From contig NZ_CP058306.1 in assembly GCF_013389595.1 (NCBI RefSeq), positions 1,922,001-1,986,000 on the forward strand: a stretch of DNA of 64,000 nt, given 5' to 3'. How positions within the stretch are numbered: the stretch's first letter is position 1; every line of letters begins with the position of its first letter. Below are positions 51,111 to 59,641 of this stretch, in pieces. The translations under genes and the position numbers were made by a program. The notes below the pieces were generated by a model that saw nothing but the letters and a program-made list of their open reading frames with translations, had not been told where the DNA came from and ran no database searches. The DNA is from Flavobacterium sp. I3-2 (GTDB taxonomy: Bacteria > Bacteroidota > Bacteroidia > Flavobacteriales > Flavobacteriaceae).

Positions 51111-51140
51111 TTGCATATTTGTTCTGATTGTATAGTTTTG
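51111..51140 (+). promoter_or_regulatory. Promoter of the Crp/Fnr-type regulator gene
   Basis: TTG at 51111-51113, a 19-bp spacer, TAGTTTTG at 51133-51140. Exact consensus spacing and sequence, 42 bp upstream of the ATG. Confidence 0.8.
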
Positions 51141-51182
51141 AAAGAAAAGTGTATATTTATAAATCCCTTTTAAATTTAATTT

Positions 51183-51815
51183 ATGTCACCAAAACAATTG
51201 CTTGAATCTTATTTTAATTCTGTTTTCGAAGCAGATTTAATAAACGAAATGGTCGAATTAGGTACTTTTAAATCCTTTAAGGCGAACGATATTTTAATTG
51301 ATTTAGATGATTTAATTTCTCACATGCCAATTGTAGTTAATGGTGCCATACGTATTATGCGAGAAGATGACAATGACGGTGAATTACTTTTGTATTATTT
51401 AGAAAAAGGAGATACTTGCGCTATGAGTATGACTTGTTGTTTAGGAAATAAAAAAAGTAATATCAGAGCAACTGCAGAAACGGACGGCGAGTTGATTATG
51501 ATTCCTGTTAAAAAAATGGACGAATGGTTGGCTAAATATCCAACTTGGCGTGCTTTTGTTTTGACCAGTTATCAAGACCGTTTAGATGAAATGATTCGTG
51601 CTATCGATAATTTGGCATTTAATGATTCTAAAAGTCGATTGAAAAATTATTTAATAGAAGTAGCAAGTGTTAATAAATCTCGAACAGTTAATAAGACGCA
51701 TGCCGAAATCGCTTATGAATTAAATACTTCTAGAGTAGTTGTATCTAGATTATTAAAAGCTCTAGAAAACGAAAATTTTATAGAACAACAACGAAATATG
51801 ATTACCATAATCTAA
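51183..51815 (+). CDS. Crp/Fnr-family regulator with a sensor-domain cysteine cluster
   Basis: 210 residues. An N-terminal cyclic-nucleotide-binding-type beta-barrel (about 15-115), a dimerisation helix (about 118-145), and a winged helix-turn-helix (about 150-205; recognition region HAEIAYELNTSRVVVSRLLKAL). In place of the phosphate-binding cassette of cAMP receptors it reads GDTCAMSMTCCLGNKKSNIRATAE. The Glu of the usual GE is absent, and C79, C85 and C86 are the only cysteines in the protein. This argues against cAMP and for a thiol-based signal. The genes that follow handle reduced sulfur, and two palindromes of Crp type lie ahead of them, so it is their probable regulator. The signal (sulfide, persulfide, sulfite, redox) is inferred. 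Confidence 0.9.
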   Translation: MSPKQLLESYFNSVFEADLINEMVELGTFKSFKANDILIDLDDLISHMPIVVNGAIRIMREDDNDGELLLYYLEKGDTCAMSMTCCLGNKKSNIRATAETDGELIMIPVKKMDEWLAKYPTWRAFVLTSYQDRLDEMIRAIDNLAFNDSKSRLKNYLIEVASVNKSRTVNKTHAEIAYELNTSRVVVSRLLKALENENFIEQQRNMITII

Positions 51816-51822
51816 AATATTA

Positions 51823-51849
51823 AAGTGTTTCTTCGGAAGCACTTTTTTT
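51823..51849 (+). terminator. Terminator after the Crp/Fnr-type gene
   Basis: Nine-pair stem closed by a TTCG tetraloop (51823-51831, 51836-51844), then seven T, 8 bp past the stop codon. Confidence 0.9.
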
Positions 51850-51860
51850 ATACTTACAAG

Positions 51861-51876
51861 TGTAACTTATGTTACG
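51861..51876. promoter_or_regulatory. Crp/Fnr-type operator upstream of the TauE/SafE gene
   Basis: TGTAACTTATGTTACG: half-sites GTAAC and GTTAC in perfect inversion around four bases. It lies 49 bp upstream of the ATG at 51925, next to a TTTG that may be the -33 element. It matches the site at 52718-52733. Confidence 0.75.
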
Positions 51877-51924
51877 ATTTGTTTTTTAATAAGTGACGAA
51901 ATTTGCTATATAAATTAAAAAATA

Positions 51925-52713
51925 ATGGAATATATAGGTTATCTACTAACAATTGTTATCGGTTTATTGATAGGTCTTTTTGGCGGTGGCGGAAGTATTT
52001 TAACCGTGCCTGTTTTGGTATATTTATTTGTAATACCAACATCCTTAGCAACTACATATTCTTTAGCCATTGTAAGTTTTACAAGTTTAATTGCGGTTAT
52101 CCCATCATTTCTAAAAAAGCAATTATCAATTAAAAGAACAATACAATTTGGTTTACCATCTCTTATCACATTATATGCTGTCCGAGCATTTTTACTACCA
52201 GCAATTCCAAATCAGTTTTTTCTTTTCGGATATGCAATCGATAAAAATACCTCGTTATTGATTTTCTTTTCTGTTTTGATGCTGGTTGCCGGAAGTTTCA
52301 TGATTCGACAACGTAACAATGAACCAGATTGTATTGATTGTCCTTATAATAGTTTGGTTTTGATTTTTGCTGGATTAGCCGAAGGAACAATCACTGGAAT
52401 TGTTGGAGCAGGTGGCGGATTTATAATTGTTCCAATATTAATGATTTTCGGAAAGTTAGGAATGAAGCAAGCAGTAGCAAATTCATTATTGATTATCGGA
52501 GTAAAATCATTTATCGGATTTATTGCCTCAAGCGATTTACCATTATTAGATTTTAAATTCTTAATGTTATTAATTGCGATTGCTATTTTAGGAATGTATT
52601 TAGGAATGCAACTAAATAAACGATTGAATGCAAAACAATTGAAACCCATTTTTGGTTACTTTGTTATAATTATGGGGATTTTTATCTTATTTAAAGAGTT
52701 GATTTTTAGTTGA
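51925..52713 (+). CDS. TSUP-family transporter (TauE/SafE)
   Basis: 262 residues, about eight membrane helices, with the two family half-repeats: GLFGGGGSILTVPVLVYL (about 14-31) and GIVGAGGGFIIVPILMIFG (about 155-173). TSUP proteins move sulfite, sulfonates or other sulfur anions across the inner membrane. Together with the adjacent regulator, persulfide-dioxygenase-like hydrolases and thioredoxin, the likely role is sulfite export, since sulfite is the product of persulfide dioxygenation. Operators lie just upstream and downstream of it. Confidence 0.93.
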   Translation: MEYIGYLLTIVIGLLIGLFGGGGSILTVPVLVYLFVIPTSLATTYSLAIVSFTSLIAVIPSFLKKQLSIKRTIQFGLPSLITLYAVRAFLLPAIPNQFFLFGYAIDKNTSLLIFFSVLMLVAGSFMIRQRNNEPDCIDCPYNSLVLIFAGLAEGTITGIVGAGGGFIIVPILMIFGKLGMKQAVANSLLIIGVKSFIGFIASSDLPLLDFKFLMLLIAIAILGMYLGMQLNKRLNAKQLKPIFGYFVIIMGIFILFKELIFS

Positions 52714-52717
52714 TTTG

Positions 52718-52733
52718 TGTAACATTGGTTACG
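52718..52733. promoter_or_regulatory. Crp/Fnr-type operator upstream of the metallo-hydrolase/rhodanese gene
   Basis: TGTAACATTGGTTACG: the same TGTAAC-N4-GTTACG as at 51861-51876, identical outside the four central bases. It starts 5 bp after the transporter stop. A TAATTTTA -7-like box follows at about 52755. Confidence 0.75.
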
Positions 52734-52788
52734 TTTCAAGTTAAAAATTGAATGTAATTTTACTTTAATAAATTTTAAAAGTTTGAAT

Positions 52789-54201
52789 ATGAAAATAGAA
52801 CAAATTTATACAGGATGTTTAGCACAAGGTGCTTATTATATAGAAAGTAAAGGTGAAGCTGTAATTATTGACCCGCTTCGCGAAACACAACCTTACATCG
52901 ACCGCTTAACTAAAGACGGAGTAAGTTTAAAATACATTTTTGAAACACATTTTCATGCCGATTTTGTTAGCGGACATGTAGATTTAAGTCTAAAAACAAA
53001 AGCACCAATTGTTTACGGACCGACTGCAAATCCAGAGTTCGAAGTTATTATCGCAACAGATAATCAAATTTTCCAAGTTGGAGATTTAAAAATCAAAGTG
53101 CTTCACACACCAGGACATACATTAGAAAGTACATGTTATTTATTGTCTGATGAAAACGGAAAAGATATTGCTTTGTTTAGCGGTGATACCTTGTTTTTAG
53201 GCGATGTTGGTCGACCAGATTTAGCTCAAAAGGCAGCAAATATGACACAAGGAGATTTAGCAGGTTTGCTGTATGATAGTTTATACAAAAAAATCATGCC
53301 ATTGGCAGATGATGTAACAGTTTATCCAGCTCATGGAGCAGGTTCAGCTTGTGGTAAAAACATGATGAAAGAAACGATTGATTCTTTAGGTAATCAAAAG
53401 AAGATGAATTATGCTTTAAATCAACCGTCAAAAGAAGCTTTCATCGAAGCGGTAACTGACGGTTTGTTACCACCACCTGCGTATTTCGGATTGAATGTTG
53501 CGATGAACAAAAAAGGTTACGAAAGTTTTGATAACGTTTTATCTCAAGGATTAACTGCTTTAACTGTACAAGATTTCGAAAATATTGCCGAACAAACAGG
53601 AGCTTTGATATTAGATACACGAACAAATAGTGATTTTGCAAACGGCTTTATTCCACAATCAATCAATATCGGAATTAACGGTGATTTTGCACCTTGGGTA
53701 GGAGCTATGATTGTAGATGTTAAACAACCAATTTTATTAGTTACAGACGAAGGTAAGGAAGAAGAAGTGGTAACTCGATTAAGTCGTGTTGGATTTGATA
53801 ACGTTTTAGGATATTTAAACGGAGGATTCCATGCTTGGTTAGCTGCGCAAAAAGAAGTTGATTTTGTAAATCGTATTACGGCTATAACTTTTGCAGAACA
53901 AATTCAAGGTAAAGAACCAATGGTTATTGATGTTCGAGCAGCATCCGAGTACGAATCAGAACATGTTGAAGAAGCTTATAGCAAACCATTAGCTTACATA
54001 AACGAATGGATAAATACAATTGAACCCACAGAACATTTTTATTTGCATTGTGCCGGTGGTTACAGAAGTATGATTGCAGCAAGTATTTTACAAGCGCGTG
54101 GTTACAGAAATTTTACAGAAATTGCAGGCGGATTTACAGCAATTGTCCAAACTAACATTCCAAAAACAGATTTCGTATGTCAAAGCAAAGTATTAAAATA
54201 A
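52789..54201 (+). CDS. Cytoplasmic metallo-hydrolase with two rhodanese domains (persulfide dioxygenase-like)
   Basis: 470 residues from ATG 52789 (an ATG six bases upstream is also possible). The N-terminal ETHE1-like metallo-beta-lactamase domain has the ligands THFHADFVSGH (about 53-63), HTPGHTLEST (about 106), GDTLFLGDVGRPDL (about 131) and PAHGAGSACGK (about 182). The first rhodanese domain (about 255-350) lacks the catalytic Cys (LLVTDEGKEEE in its place). The second (about 360-460) has C421 in HCAGGYRS. ETHE1-type enzymes oxidise thiol-bound persulfide to sulfite, and rhodanese domains carry or transfer sulfane sulfur. No signal peptide is present, so it should be cytoplasmic. Preceded by a Crp-type operator. 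Confidence 0.92.
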   Translation: MKIEQIYTGCLAQGAYYIESKGEAVIIDPLRETQPYIDRLTKDGVSLKYIFETHFHADFVSGHVDLSLKTKAPIVYGPTANPEFEVIIATDNQIFQVGDLKIKVLHTPGHTLESTCYLLSDENGKDIALFSGDTLFLGDVGRPDLAQKAANMTQGDLAGLLYDSLYKKIMPLADDVTVYPAHGAGSACGKNMMKETIDSLGNQKKMNYALNQPSKEAFIEAVTDGLLPPPAYFGLNVAMNKKGYESFDNVLSQGLTALTVQDFENIAEQTGALILDTRTNSDFANGFIPQSINIGINGDFAPWVGAMIVDVKQPILLVTDEGKEEEVVTRLSRVGFDNVLGYLNGGFHAWLAAQKEVDFVNRITAITFAEQIQGKEPMVIDVRAASEYESEHVEEAYSKPLAYINEWINTIEPTEHFYLHCAGGYRSMIAASILQARGYRNFTEIAGGFTAIVQTNIPKTDFVCQSKVLK

Positions 54202-54243
54202 GGAGTTAAATTGTATTTTTGTTAAATTAAAAATTTAAATAAA

Positions 54244-54441
54244 ATGAAAGAATTTTTTAAATCAAACATTTTGTGGTTCATTGGTATTTCAGTTGGTTTG
54301 ATTGCCGGATATTTATATTGGAATTTTTATGGATGTACAGAAAGTTGTGCCATTACTTCAAGCCCTAGAAATAGTACTTTATACGGAGGATTAATGGGTG
54401 GTTTGTTTTTTTCATTATTTAAAAAAGAGAAGAAAAAATGA
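54244..54441 (+). CDS. Small membrane protein, DUF6132-like
   Basis: 65 residues: a membrane helix (about 10-28), the conserved YGCTESCAITSSPRNSTLYGG segment with C31 and C35, and a second short helix (about 46-59) before a lysine tail. The pattern fits the DUF6132 family, often found beside thioredoxin and rhodanese genes in this phylum. Its stop overlaps the thioredoxin start by 4 bp. A role in sulfur or thiol transfer at the membrane is inferred from context and the Cys pair only. Confidence 0.8.
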   Translation: MKEFFKSNILWFIGISVGLIAGYLYWNFYGCTESCAITSSPRNSTLYGGLMGGLFFSLFKKEKKK

Positions 54442-54731
54442 CATTTGACGAAATCATAAATCAAGATAAACCTGTTTTAGTTGACTTTTTTGCAACTTGG
54501 TGCGGACCTTGTAAAATGCAAGCTCCGATTTTAGATGAAGTAAAAGAACGTTTAGGAAATCAGGTTGCAATCATCAAAATCGATGTTGACCAAAACCAAC
54601 AAACCGCATCAAAATATCAAATTAGAAGTATTCCGACTTTAATCATTTTTAAAAACGGAGAAATTAAATGGCGTCAATCAGGTGTTTTTCAAGCAAATGA
54701 ATTAGAACGTTTATTAAAAGAAAATTTATAA
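54438..54731 (+). CDS. Thioredoxin
   Basis: 97-residue thioredoxin fold with the active site WCGPC (C22, C25) and the cis-Pro region RSIPTLIIFKNGE. No signal peptide, so cytoplasmic. It overlaps the small membrane protein gene by 4 bp. In this locus it is well placed to release sulfide from persulfides or to reduce the rhodanese and regulator cysteines; that role is inference. Confidence 0.95.
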   Translation: MTFDEIINQDKPVLVDFFATWCGPCKMQAPILDEVKERLGNQVAIIKIDVDQNQQTASKYQIRSIPTLIIFKNGEIKWRQSGVFQANELERLLKENL

Positions 54732-54813
54732 TCATAAAAGATTTATAATTTAATTACCAATAATCAAAAATCTAAGTTTAGTCTTTTAACTTTGATAAAA
54801 ATAAATTTTTAAA

Positions 54814-56271
54814 ATGACCATCAATCAAAAAATGTATGCTTTCGTAGGGACATTGGTTTTATCAAGTTCTGCGTTTGCACAAAAAACTATTTTTGAGCGT
54901 GTTTTTGACGAAACTTTAGCACAAGCAAGTTATATCATTGCTAACGATAAAAATGAAGCTATTGTAATTGACCCAAAACGCGATATTGATACGTATTTGA
55001 ATTTTGCTAAAACGCATAATTTAAAAATTAAATACGTAACCGAAACACATATTCATGCAGATTATTTAAGCGGAGCCCGAGAATTAGCTTTGGCAACAAA
55101 TGCAGTTTTGTTATTGTCTGATGAAGGTGGAGCCGATTGGCAATATGAATTTCCGCATCAAGGGTTAAAAAATAATCAAACGATATCTTTAGGAAATATC
55201 GATTTTAAAGTCATGCATACTCCTGGACATACGCCAGAAAGTATTACCTTTTTAATGACAGATAAAAATAATCCTAACCAACCGATAAAAGCAATAACAG
55301 GTGATTTTATTTTTGTTGGTGACGTTGGTCGTCCAGATTTATTAGAAAAAGCGGCAGGTCAAAAAGGTTCTCAGTTTGTTGGAGCCGAACAACTTTTTGA
55401 ATCATTAAATCAATTTACGAAGTTGCCTAAAAATACCGAAATTTGGCCTGGTCACGGAGCTGGTTCGTTTTGCGGAAAAAGCTTAAGTAATATCCCTCAA
55501 TCAACTTTAGAACAAGAACAAAAAAATAGCGCAGCTTTTCAGTTTCTAAATAATAAAGATGCTTTTGTAAATTATATTTTAGATGGTCAACCAGAACCTC
55601 CAAAATATTTTGCAGTAATGAAAAAATGGAATAAACAAATGCGTCCGTTGGTTATTGAAATGCCAAAAGTTACAAAGCTTTCACAAGTTGAGGTTGAGCA
55701 AGCATTGGCTAATAACGTTTTGTTAATTGATACAAGAAATAAAAACCTTGTTGCTGAAGGTTTTGTTCCTGGAAGTTTACATATCGATGGCGGAAAATCA
55801 TTTGCAACTTTCTTGGGTTCTTTAGTTGACTTTGATAATCAGATTGTTTTGATTGCAGACGATAATAAAATTGAAGATTTATCTCGCAAATTAACACGCA
55901 TCGGTTTTAATAATATTTACGGATATATTTCGGATGTAAATACTTTTTCAAATTTAAAATCAGCGCATGTTATTTCGGCAGATGAACTTCAGGATGAAAT
56001 GAAAAAAGCGAATCAACAATTGGTTGACGTTAGAACAGTTTCTGAATTTGAAAACGGACATATCAAAGGTTTTAAAAATATTCCTTTAAATAGTTTAGAG
56101 AAAAATGCAAATCAATTCGATAAAAATAAACCCATAATTATTCATTGTCAAAGTGGAGTTCGCGCAGCAATGGCTTATTCGGTTTTAGAAAAACTTGGTT
56201 TTAAAAACATCATTAATTACAGCGGTGGAATTAACGATTGGAAAGCTAAGAAACTTCCATTAGAAAAATAA
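54814..56271 (+). CDS. Exported metallo-hydrolase with two rhodanese domains
   Basis: 485 residues, a paralogue of the protein at 52789 but with a Sec signal peptide (start ATG 54814, cleavage near SSSAFAQ, residue 23). Metallo-hydrolase ligands: THIHADYLSGA, HTPGHTPES, GDFIFVGDVGRPDL, GHGAGSFCGK. The first rhodanese domain (about 285-375) again lacks the active Cys (VLIADDNKIEDL). The second has C445 in HCQSGVRA. It should act in the periplasm. No Crp-type palindrome lies directly upstream; it may be read from the upstream genes or have its own promoter in the 82-bp gap. A terminator follows. Confidence 0.9.
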   Translation: MTINQKMYAFVGTLVLSSSAFAQKTIFERVFDETLAQASYIIANDKNEAIVIDPKRDIDTYLNFAKTHNLKIKYVTETHIHADYLSGARELALATNAVLLLSDEGGADWQYEFPHQGLKNNQTISLGNIDFKVMHTPGHTPESITFLMTDKNNPNQPIKAITGDFIFVGDVGRPDLLEKAAGQKGSQFVGAEQLFESLNQFTKLPKNTEIWPGHGAGSFCGKSLSNIPQSTLEQEQKNSAAFQFLNNKDAFVNYILDGQPEPPKYFAVMKKWNKQMRPLVIEMPKVTKLSQVEVEQALANNVLLIDTRNKNLVAEGFVPGSLHIDGGKSFATFLGSLVDFDNQIVLIADDNKIEDLSRKLTRIGFNNIYGYISDVNTFSNLKSAHVISADELQDEMKKANQQLVDVRTVSEFENGHIKGFKNIPLNSLEKNANQFDKNKPIIIHCQSGVRAAMAYSVLEKLGFKNIINYSGGINDWKAKKLPLEK

Positions 56272-56280
56272 AATAATACA

Positions 56281-56315
56281 AACAGCTTCGTTTATTTCGA
56301 GGCTGTTTTTTTTTG
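56281..56315 (+). terminator. Terminator of the sulfur locus
   Basis: Stem AACAGC/GCTGTT with partial inner pairing (TTCG/CGAG), then nine T. Confidence 0.8.
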
Positions 56316-56358
56316 ATTTTAATTTAATGATAAAAACAACTATTATTTTATTAATGTT

Positions 56359-56366
56359 TACTTTTG
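56359..56366 (+). promoter_or_regulatory. Probable -7 box of valS
   Basis: TACTTTTG, exact TAnnTTTG, 33 bp upstream of the chosen valS ATG at 56400. No clear TTG about 19 bp upstream. If correct, transcription would start near 56373, inside the longer open frame, which supports the shorter protein. Confidence 0.45.
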
Positions 56367-56399
56367 TATATTGTAAAAAATTTAATTAAAAATAAATAT

Positions 56400-59033
56400 A
56401 TGAGTATTCCAGCGCAATTTGATGCTAAACAAGTTGAAACGAAATGGTACGACTATTGGATGAAAAACAACTACTTTCGTTCAACACCAGATCATAGAAC
56501 ACCTTATACAATCGTAATCCCGCCACCAAACGTCACGGGAGTCTTACACATGGGACACATGTTAAACAATACGATTCAGGATGTCTTGATTCGTCGTGCA
56601 CGTTTAAAAGGTTTTAATGCTTGTTGGGTGCCTGGAACGGACCATGCATCGATTGCTACTGAAGCTAAAGTTGTTGCTAAATTAAAAGAGCAAGGAATTA
56701 ATAAAGACGATTTAACTCGTGAAGAATTCTTAAAACATGCTTGGGAATGGACAGATAAATACGGTGGAACAATCCTTGAGCAACTTAAAAAATTAGGTGC
56801 TTCTTGTGATTGGGAACGTACCAAATTTACTTTAGATGACGAACTTTCTCCTGCAGTTATCAAATCTTTTGTTGATTTATATAACAAAGGATTGATTTAC
56901 CGTGGTTACCGAATGGTTAACTGGGATCCAGAAGCAAAGACAACTTTGTCTGACGAAGAAGTTATTTACGAAGAACGTCAAGGTAAATTATACCATTTAA
57001 AATATCAAATCGAAGGAACGAACGATTTCCTTACGATAGCAACCACACGTCCAGAAACTATTTTAGGAGATACTGCTATTTGTATCAATCCAAACGATGA
57101 GCGTTACACACATTTACGTGGTAAAAAAGCGATTGTTCCGATTGTGAATAGAGTAGTGCCAATTATTTTTGATGAGTATGTAGATATGGAATTCGGAACA
57201 GGTTGTTTAAAAGTAACGCCTGCGCACGATGTAAACGATAAAGATTTAGGCGAGCGTCACAACTTAGAAATTATTGATATTTTTAATGAAGATGCTACGT
57301 TGAACGATTTAGGAATGCATTACAAAGGAAAAGACCGTTTTGTAGTTCGTGACGAAATCTCTGAAGAATTAAAATCGATTGGAGCTTTAGAAAAAGTAGA
57401 AAATCACATGAATAATGTGGGAACTTCTGAAAGAACAAAAGCTGTAATCGAACCAAGATTATCTGACCAATGGTTCCTTAAAATGGAAGATTTGGTAAAG
57501 CCTGCTATTAAAGCGGTTTTAGAAACAGAGGAAATTAAATTATATCCAAACCGTTTCAACAATACGTACCGCCACTGGATGGAAAATATCCGTGATTGGA
57601 ATATTTCTCGTCAGTTATGGTGGGGACACCAAATTCCAGCGTTTTATTATGGAGACGGAAAAGAAGATTTCGTTGTTGCAGAAACCAAAGAAGCTGCATT
57701 AGCATTAGCTAAAGAAAGAACAGGAAACTCAGCATTAACAACAAATGATTTAGTTCAAGATAAAGATGCTTTAGATACATGGTTCTCTGCTTGGTTATGG
57801 CCAATGTCGGTTTTTGACGGAGTGGTTAATCCAGAAAACGAGGAATTTAAATATTATTATCCAACGAATGATTTAGTTACCGGACCAGATATTTTATTCT
57901 TCTGGGTAGCTCGTATGATTATGGCTGGTTACGAATATGCTGGAGAAAAACCATTTTCTAATGTGTATTTAACAGGAATTGTACGTGATGCGCAACGCAG
58001 AAAAATGTCTAAATCATTAGGTAACTCACCAGACCCGTTAGATTTAATCGAGAAATTTGGTGCAGACGGTGTTCGTTGTGGCTTATTATTATCAGCTTCT
58101 GCAGGTAACGATATTTTATTCGACGAAGAATTATGCAACCAAGGAAAAGCGTTTACAAACAAAATTTGGAATGCGTTCCGTTTAATTAAAGGATGGGAAG
58201 TTTCAGAAACTATTGAGCAACCAGAAGCGTCAAAAGCTGCGATTGCTTGGTACGAAGCAAAGTTACAGAAAAACCTTGCAGAGATTGAAGACCATTTTGA
58301 AAAATACAGAATCTCTGACGCGTTAATGGCGATTTATAAATTAGTTTGGGACGATTTCTGTTCTTGGTTCTTAGAAATGATTAAACCAGGTTACCAACAA
58401 CCAATCGATGCGGTTACTTTCAAGGCGGCAATCGAAATGTTAGAGGCAAACTTGAAGTTGTTACATCCGTATATGCCATTTTTAACCGAAGAAATTTGGC
58501 AACATATTGCTGAACGTTCTACAGAAGAAGCATTAATCGTATCGGCTTGGCCAGAAATCAAATCGTTTGATGAACAATTAATCGCAGATTTTGATTTTGC
58601 TGCTGAGGTAATTTCAGGAATTCGTACCATTCGTAAAGACAAAAACATTTCGTTTAAAGAAACGATTGATTTAAAAGTGTTGAACAAAGACAATAAACCA
58701 ACAACTTTCGATGCTGTTATTACGAAGTTAGGAAACGTTGCAAATTTAGAATACGTAACAGAGCAAGTTTCAGGAGCTTTGTCTTATCGTGTAAATTCTA
58801 ACGAATATTTCATTCCAATTTCAGGTTCGGTAAACGTTGAAGAAGAAATCACGAAATTAGAAGAAGAATTAAAATACTTAAAAGGATTCTTAAAATCGGT
58901 TCAAGGAAAACTTTCAAACGAAAAATTCGTGAACGGAGCGCCAGAGCAAGTTTTAGCTAACGAACGCAAAAAAGAAGCCGATGCTTTATCTAAAATCGCA
59001 ACGATTGAACAATCATTAGCAGGATTAAAATAA
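56400..59033 (+). CDS. valS: Valyl-tRNA synthetase
   Basis: Class I synthetase charging tRNA-Val. From ATG 56400 ([20 protein letters not shown]) it has 877 residues. The HIGH motif is in [18 protein letters not shown] (about 41-58), an editing domain follows ([16 protein letters not shown] about 220), and the KMSKS loop is in [12 protein letters not shown] (about 535). The C-terminal coiled-coil arm ([20 protein letters not shown] to [12 protein letters not shown]) is typical. The frame can open 12 codons earlier at 56364, but those residues are not family-like. Monocistronic with a clear terminator. Confidence 0.98.
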   Translation: MSIPAQFDAKQVETKWYDYWMKNNYFRSTPDHRTPYTIVIPPPNVTGVLHMGHMLNNTIQDVLIRRARLKGFNACWVPGTDHASIATEAKVVAKLKEQGINKDDLTREEFLKHAWEWTDKYGGTILEQLKKLGASCDWERTKFTLDDELSPAVIKSFVDLYNKGLIYRGYRMVNWDPEAKTTLSDEEVIYEERQGKLYHLKYQIEGTNDFLTIATTRPETILGDTAICINPNDERYTHLRGKKAIVPIVNRVVPIIFDEYVDMEFGTGCLKVTPAHDVNDKDLGERHNLEIIDIFNEDATLNDLGMHYKGKDRFVVRDEISEELKSIGALEKVENHMNNVGTSERTKAVIEPRLSDQWFLKMEDLVKPAIKAVLETEEIKLYPNRFNNTYRHWMENIRDWNISRQLWWGHQIPAFYYGDGKEDFVVAETKEAALALAKERTGNSALTTNDLVQDKDALDTWFSAWLWPMSVFDGVVNPENEEFKYYYPTNDLVTGPDILFFWVARMIMAGYEYAGEKPFSNVYLTGIVRDAQRRKMSKSLGNSPDPLDLIEKFGADGVRCGLLLSASAGNDILFDEELCNQGKAFTNKIWNAFRLIKGWEVSETIEQPEASKAAIAWYEAKLQKNLAEIEDHFEKYRISDALMAIYKLVWDDFCSWFLEMIKPGYQQPIDAVTFKAAIEMLEANLKLLHPYMPFLTEEIWQHIAERSTEEALIVSAWPEIKSFDEQLIADFDFAAEVISGIRTIRKDKNISFKETIDLKVLNKDNKPTTFDAVITKLGNVANLEYVTEQVSGALSYRVNSNEYFIPISGSVNVEEEITKLEEELKYLKGFLKSVQGKLSNEKFVNGAPEQVLANERKKEADALSKIATIEQSLAGLK

Positions 59034-59052
59034 TTGTGAACTTTATAAATTT

Positions 59053-59083
59053 AAGCCCTTTCATTTTTGGAAGGGCTTTTTTG
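59053..59083 (+). terminator. Terminator of valS
   Basis: Stem AAGCCCTT/AAGGGCTT (59053-59060 with 59071-59078) followed by T6. Confidence 0.88.
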
Positions 59084-59109
59084 TTATATTTAAATGAAAA
59101 TTAAATGTC

Positions 59110-59628
59110 ATGAAAAATTACTCAAACCTAGAAACCAATCGACTACTAATTCGTCCGACGCAAATTGGTGATGCGGATTTTATTTTAAAACTTGTAAACA
59201 GCCCAAAATGGATTGAATTAATCGGAGATAGAGAAGTACATTCAATTGAAGAAGCTGAAAATTATATAACTTCTAAGATGCTTCCTCAATTAGAAAAATT
59301 AGGGTTTACAAATAATATAATTATCAGAAAAAATGATAATGTAAAAATTGGAATTTGCGGACTTTTTAAAAGAGATGAAACTGAAAATATAGAAATTGGT
59401 TTTGCACTTTTACCTGAATTCGAAAATCAAGGATATGCTTTTGAAGCAAATATCGAAATGATTTCGTTTGCCAAAAATAAATTGAATGTAAAATCTGTAA
59501 CTGCATTTACCAATCCTGAAAATTTGGCATCGCAAAAATTATTAGAAAAGTTAGGATTGCGTTTTGTTAAATCACTTATTTTACCTGACGAAGCCGATGA
59601 GATTTTTTTCTATAAACTGGATTTATAA
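59110..59628 (+). CDS. GNAT acetyltransferase (RimJ-like)
   Basis: 172 residues: ETNRLLIRPTQIGDADFILKLVNSPKW start, IGICGLFKRDETENIEIGFALLPEFENQGYAFEAN (acetyl-CoA-binding beta-4/loop) and SVTAFTNPENLASQKLLEKLGL. Typical RimJ/RimL-type GNAT, substrate unknown. Convergent with the lipoprotein gene; repeat copy B lies between. Confidence 0.9.
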   Translation: MKNYSNLETNRLLIRPTQIGDADFILKLVNSPKWIELIGDREVHSIEEAENYITSKMLPQLEKLGFTNNIIIRKNDNVKIGICGLFKRDETENIEIGFALLPEFENQGYAFEANIEMISFAKNKLNVKSVTAFTNPENLASQKLLEKLGLRFVKSLILPDEADEIFFYKLDL

Positions 59629-59641
59629 TTTTTTAATTTGG

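Larger units (their letters stand above)
50856..51182. other. Divergent intergenic region upstream of the Crp/Fnr-type gene
   Basis: 327 bp of AT-rich DNA. It holds the promoter of the regulator gene (51111-51140), a 12-bp inverted repeat (51057-51068 with 51088-51099), and, toward 50856, a TTTG-N19-TAATTTTA element on the minus strand likely to serve the DUF1573 gene. No coding frame. Confidence 0.6.

Noticed and set aside
51183..51815. cAMP-dependent Crp
   Set aside because: The cyclic-nucleotide-binding cassette is not conserved; a Cys cluster occupies its place.
52344..52649. Antisense open frame of 101 codons within the TauE/SafE gene
   Set aside because: The sense strand has clear family motifs and membrane helices; no independent signal for the antisense frame.
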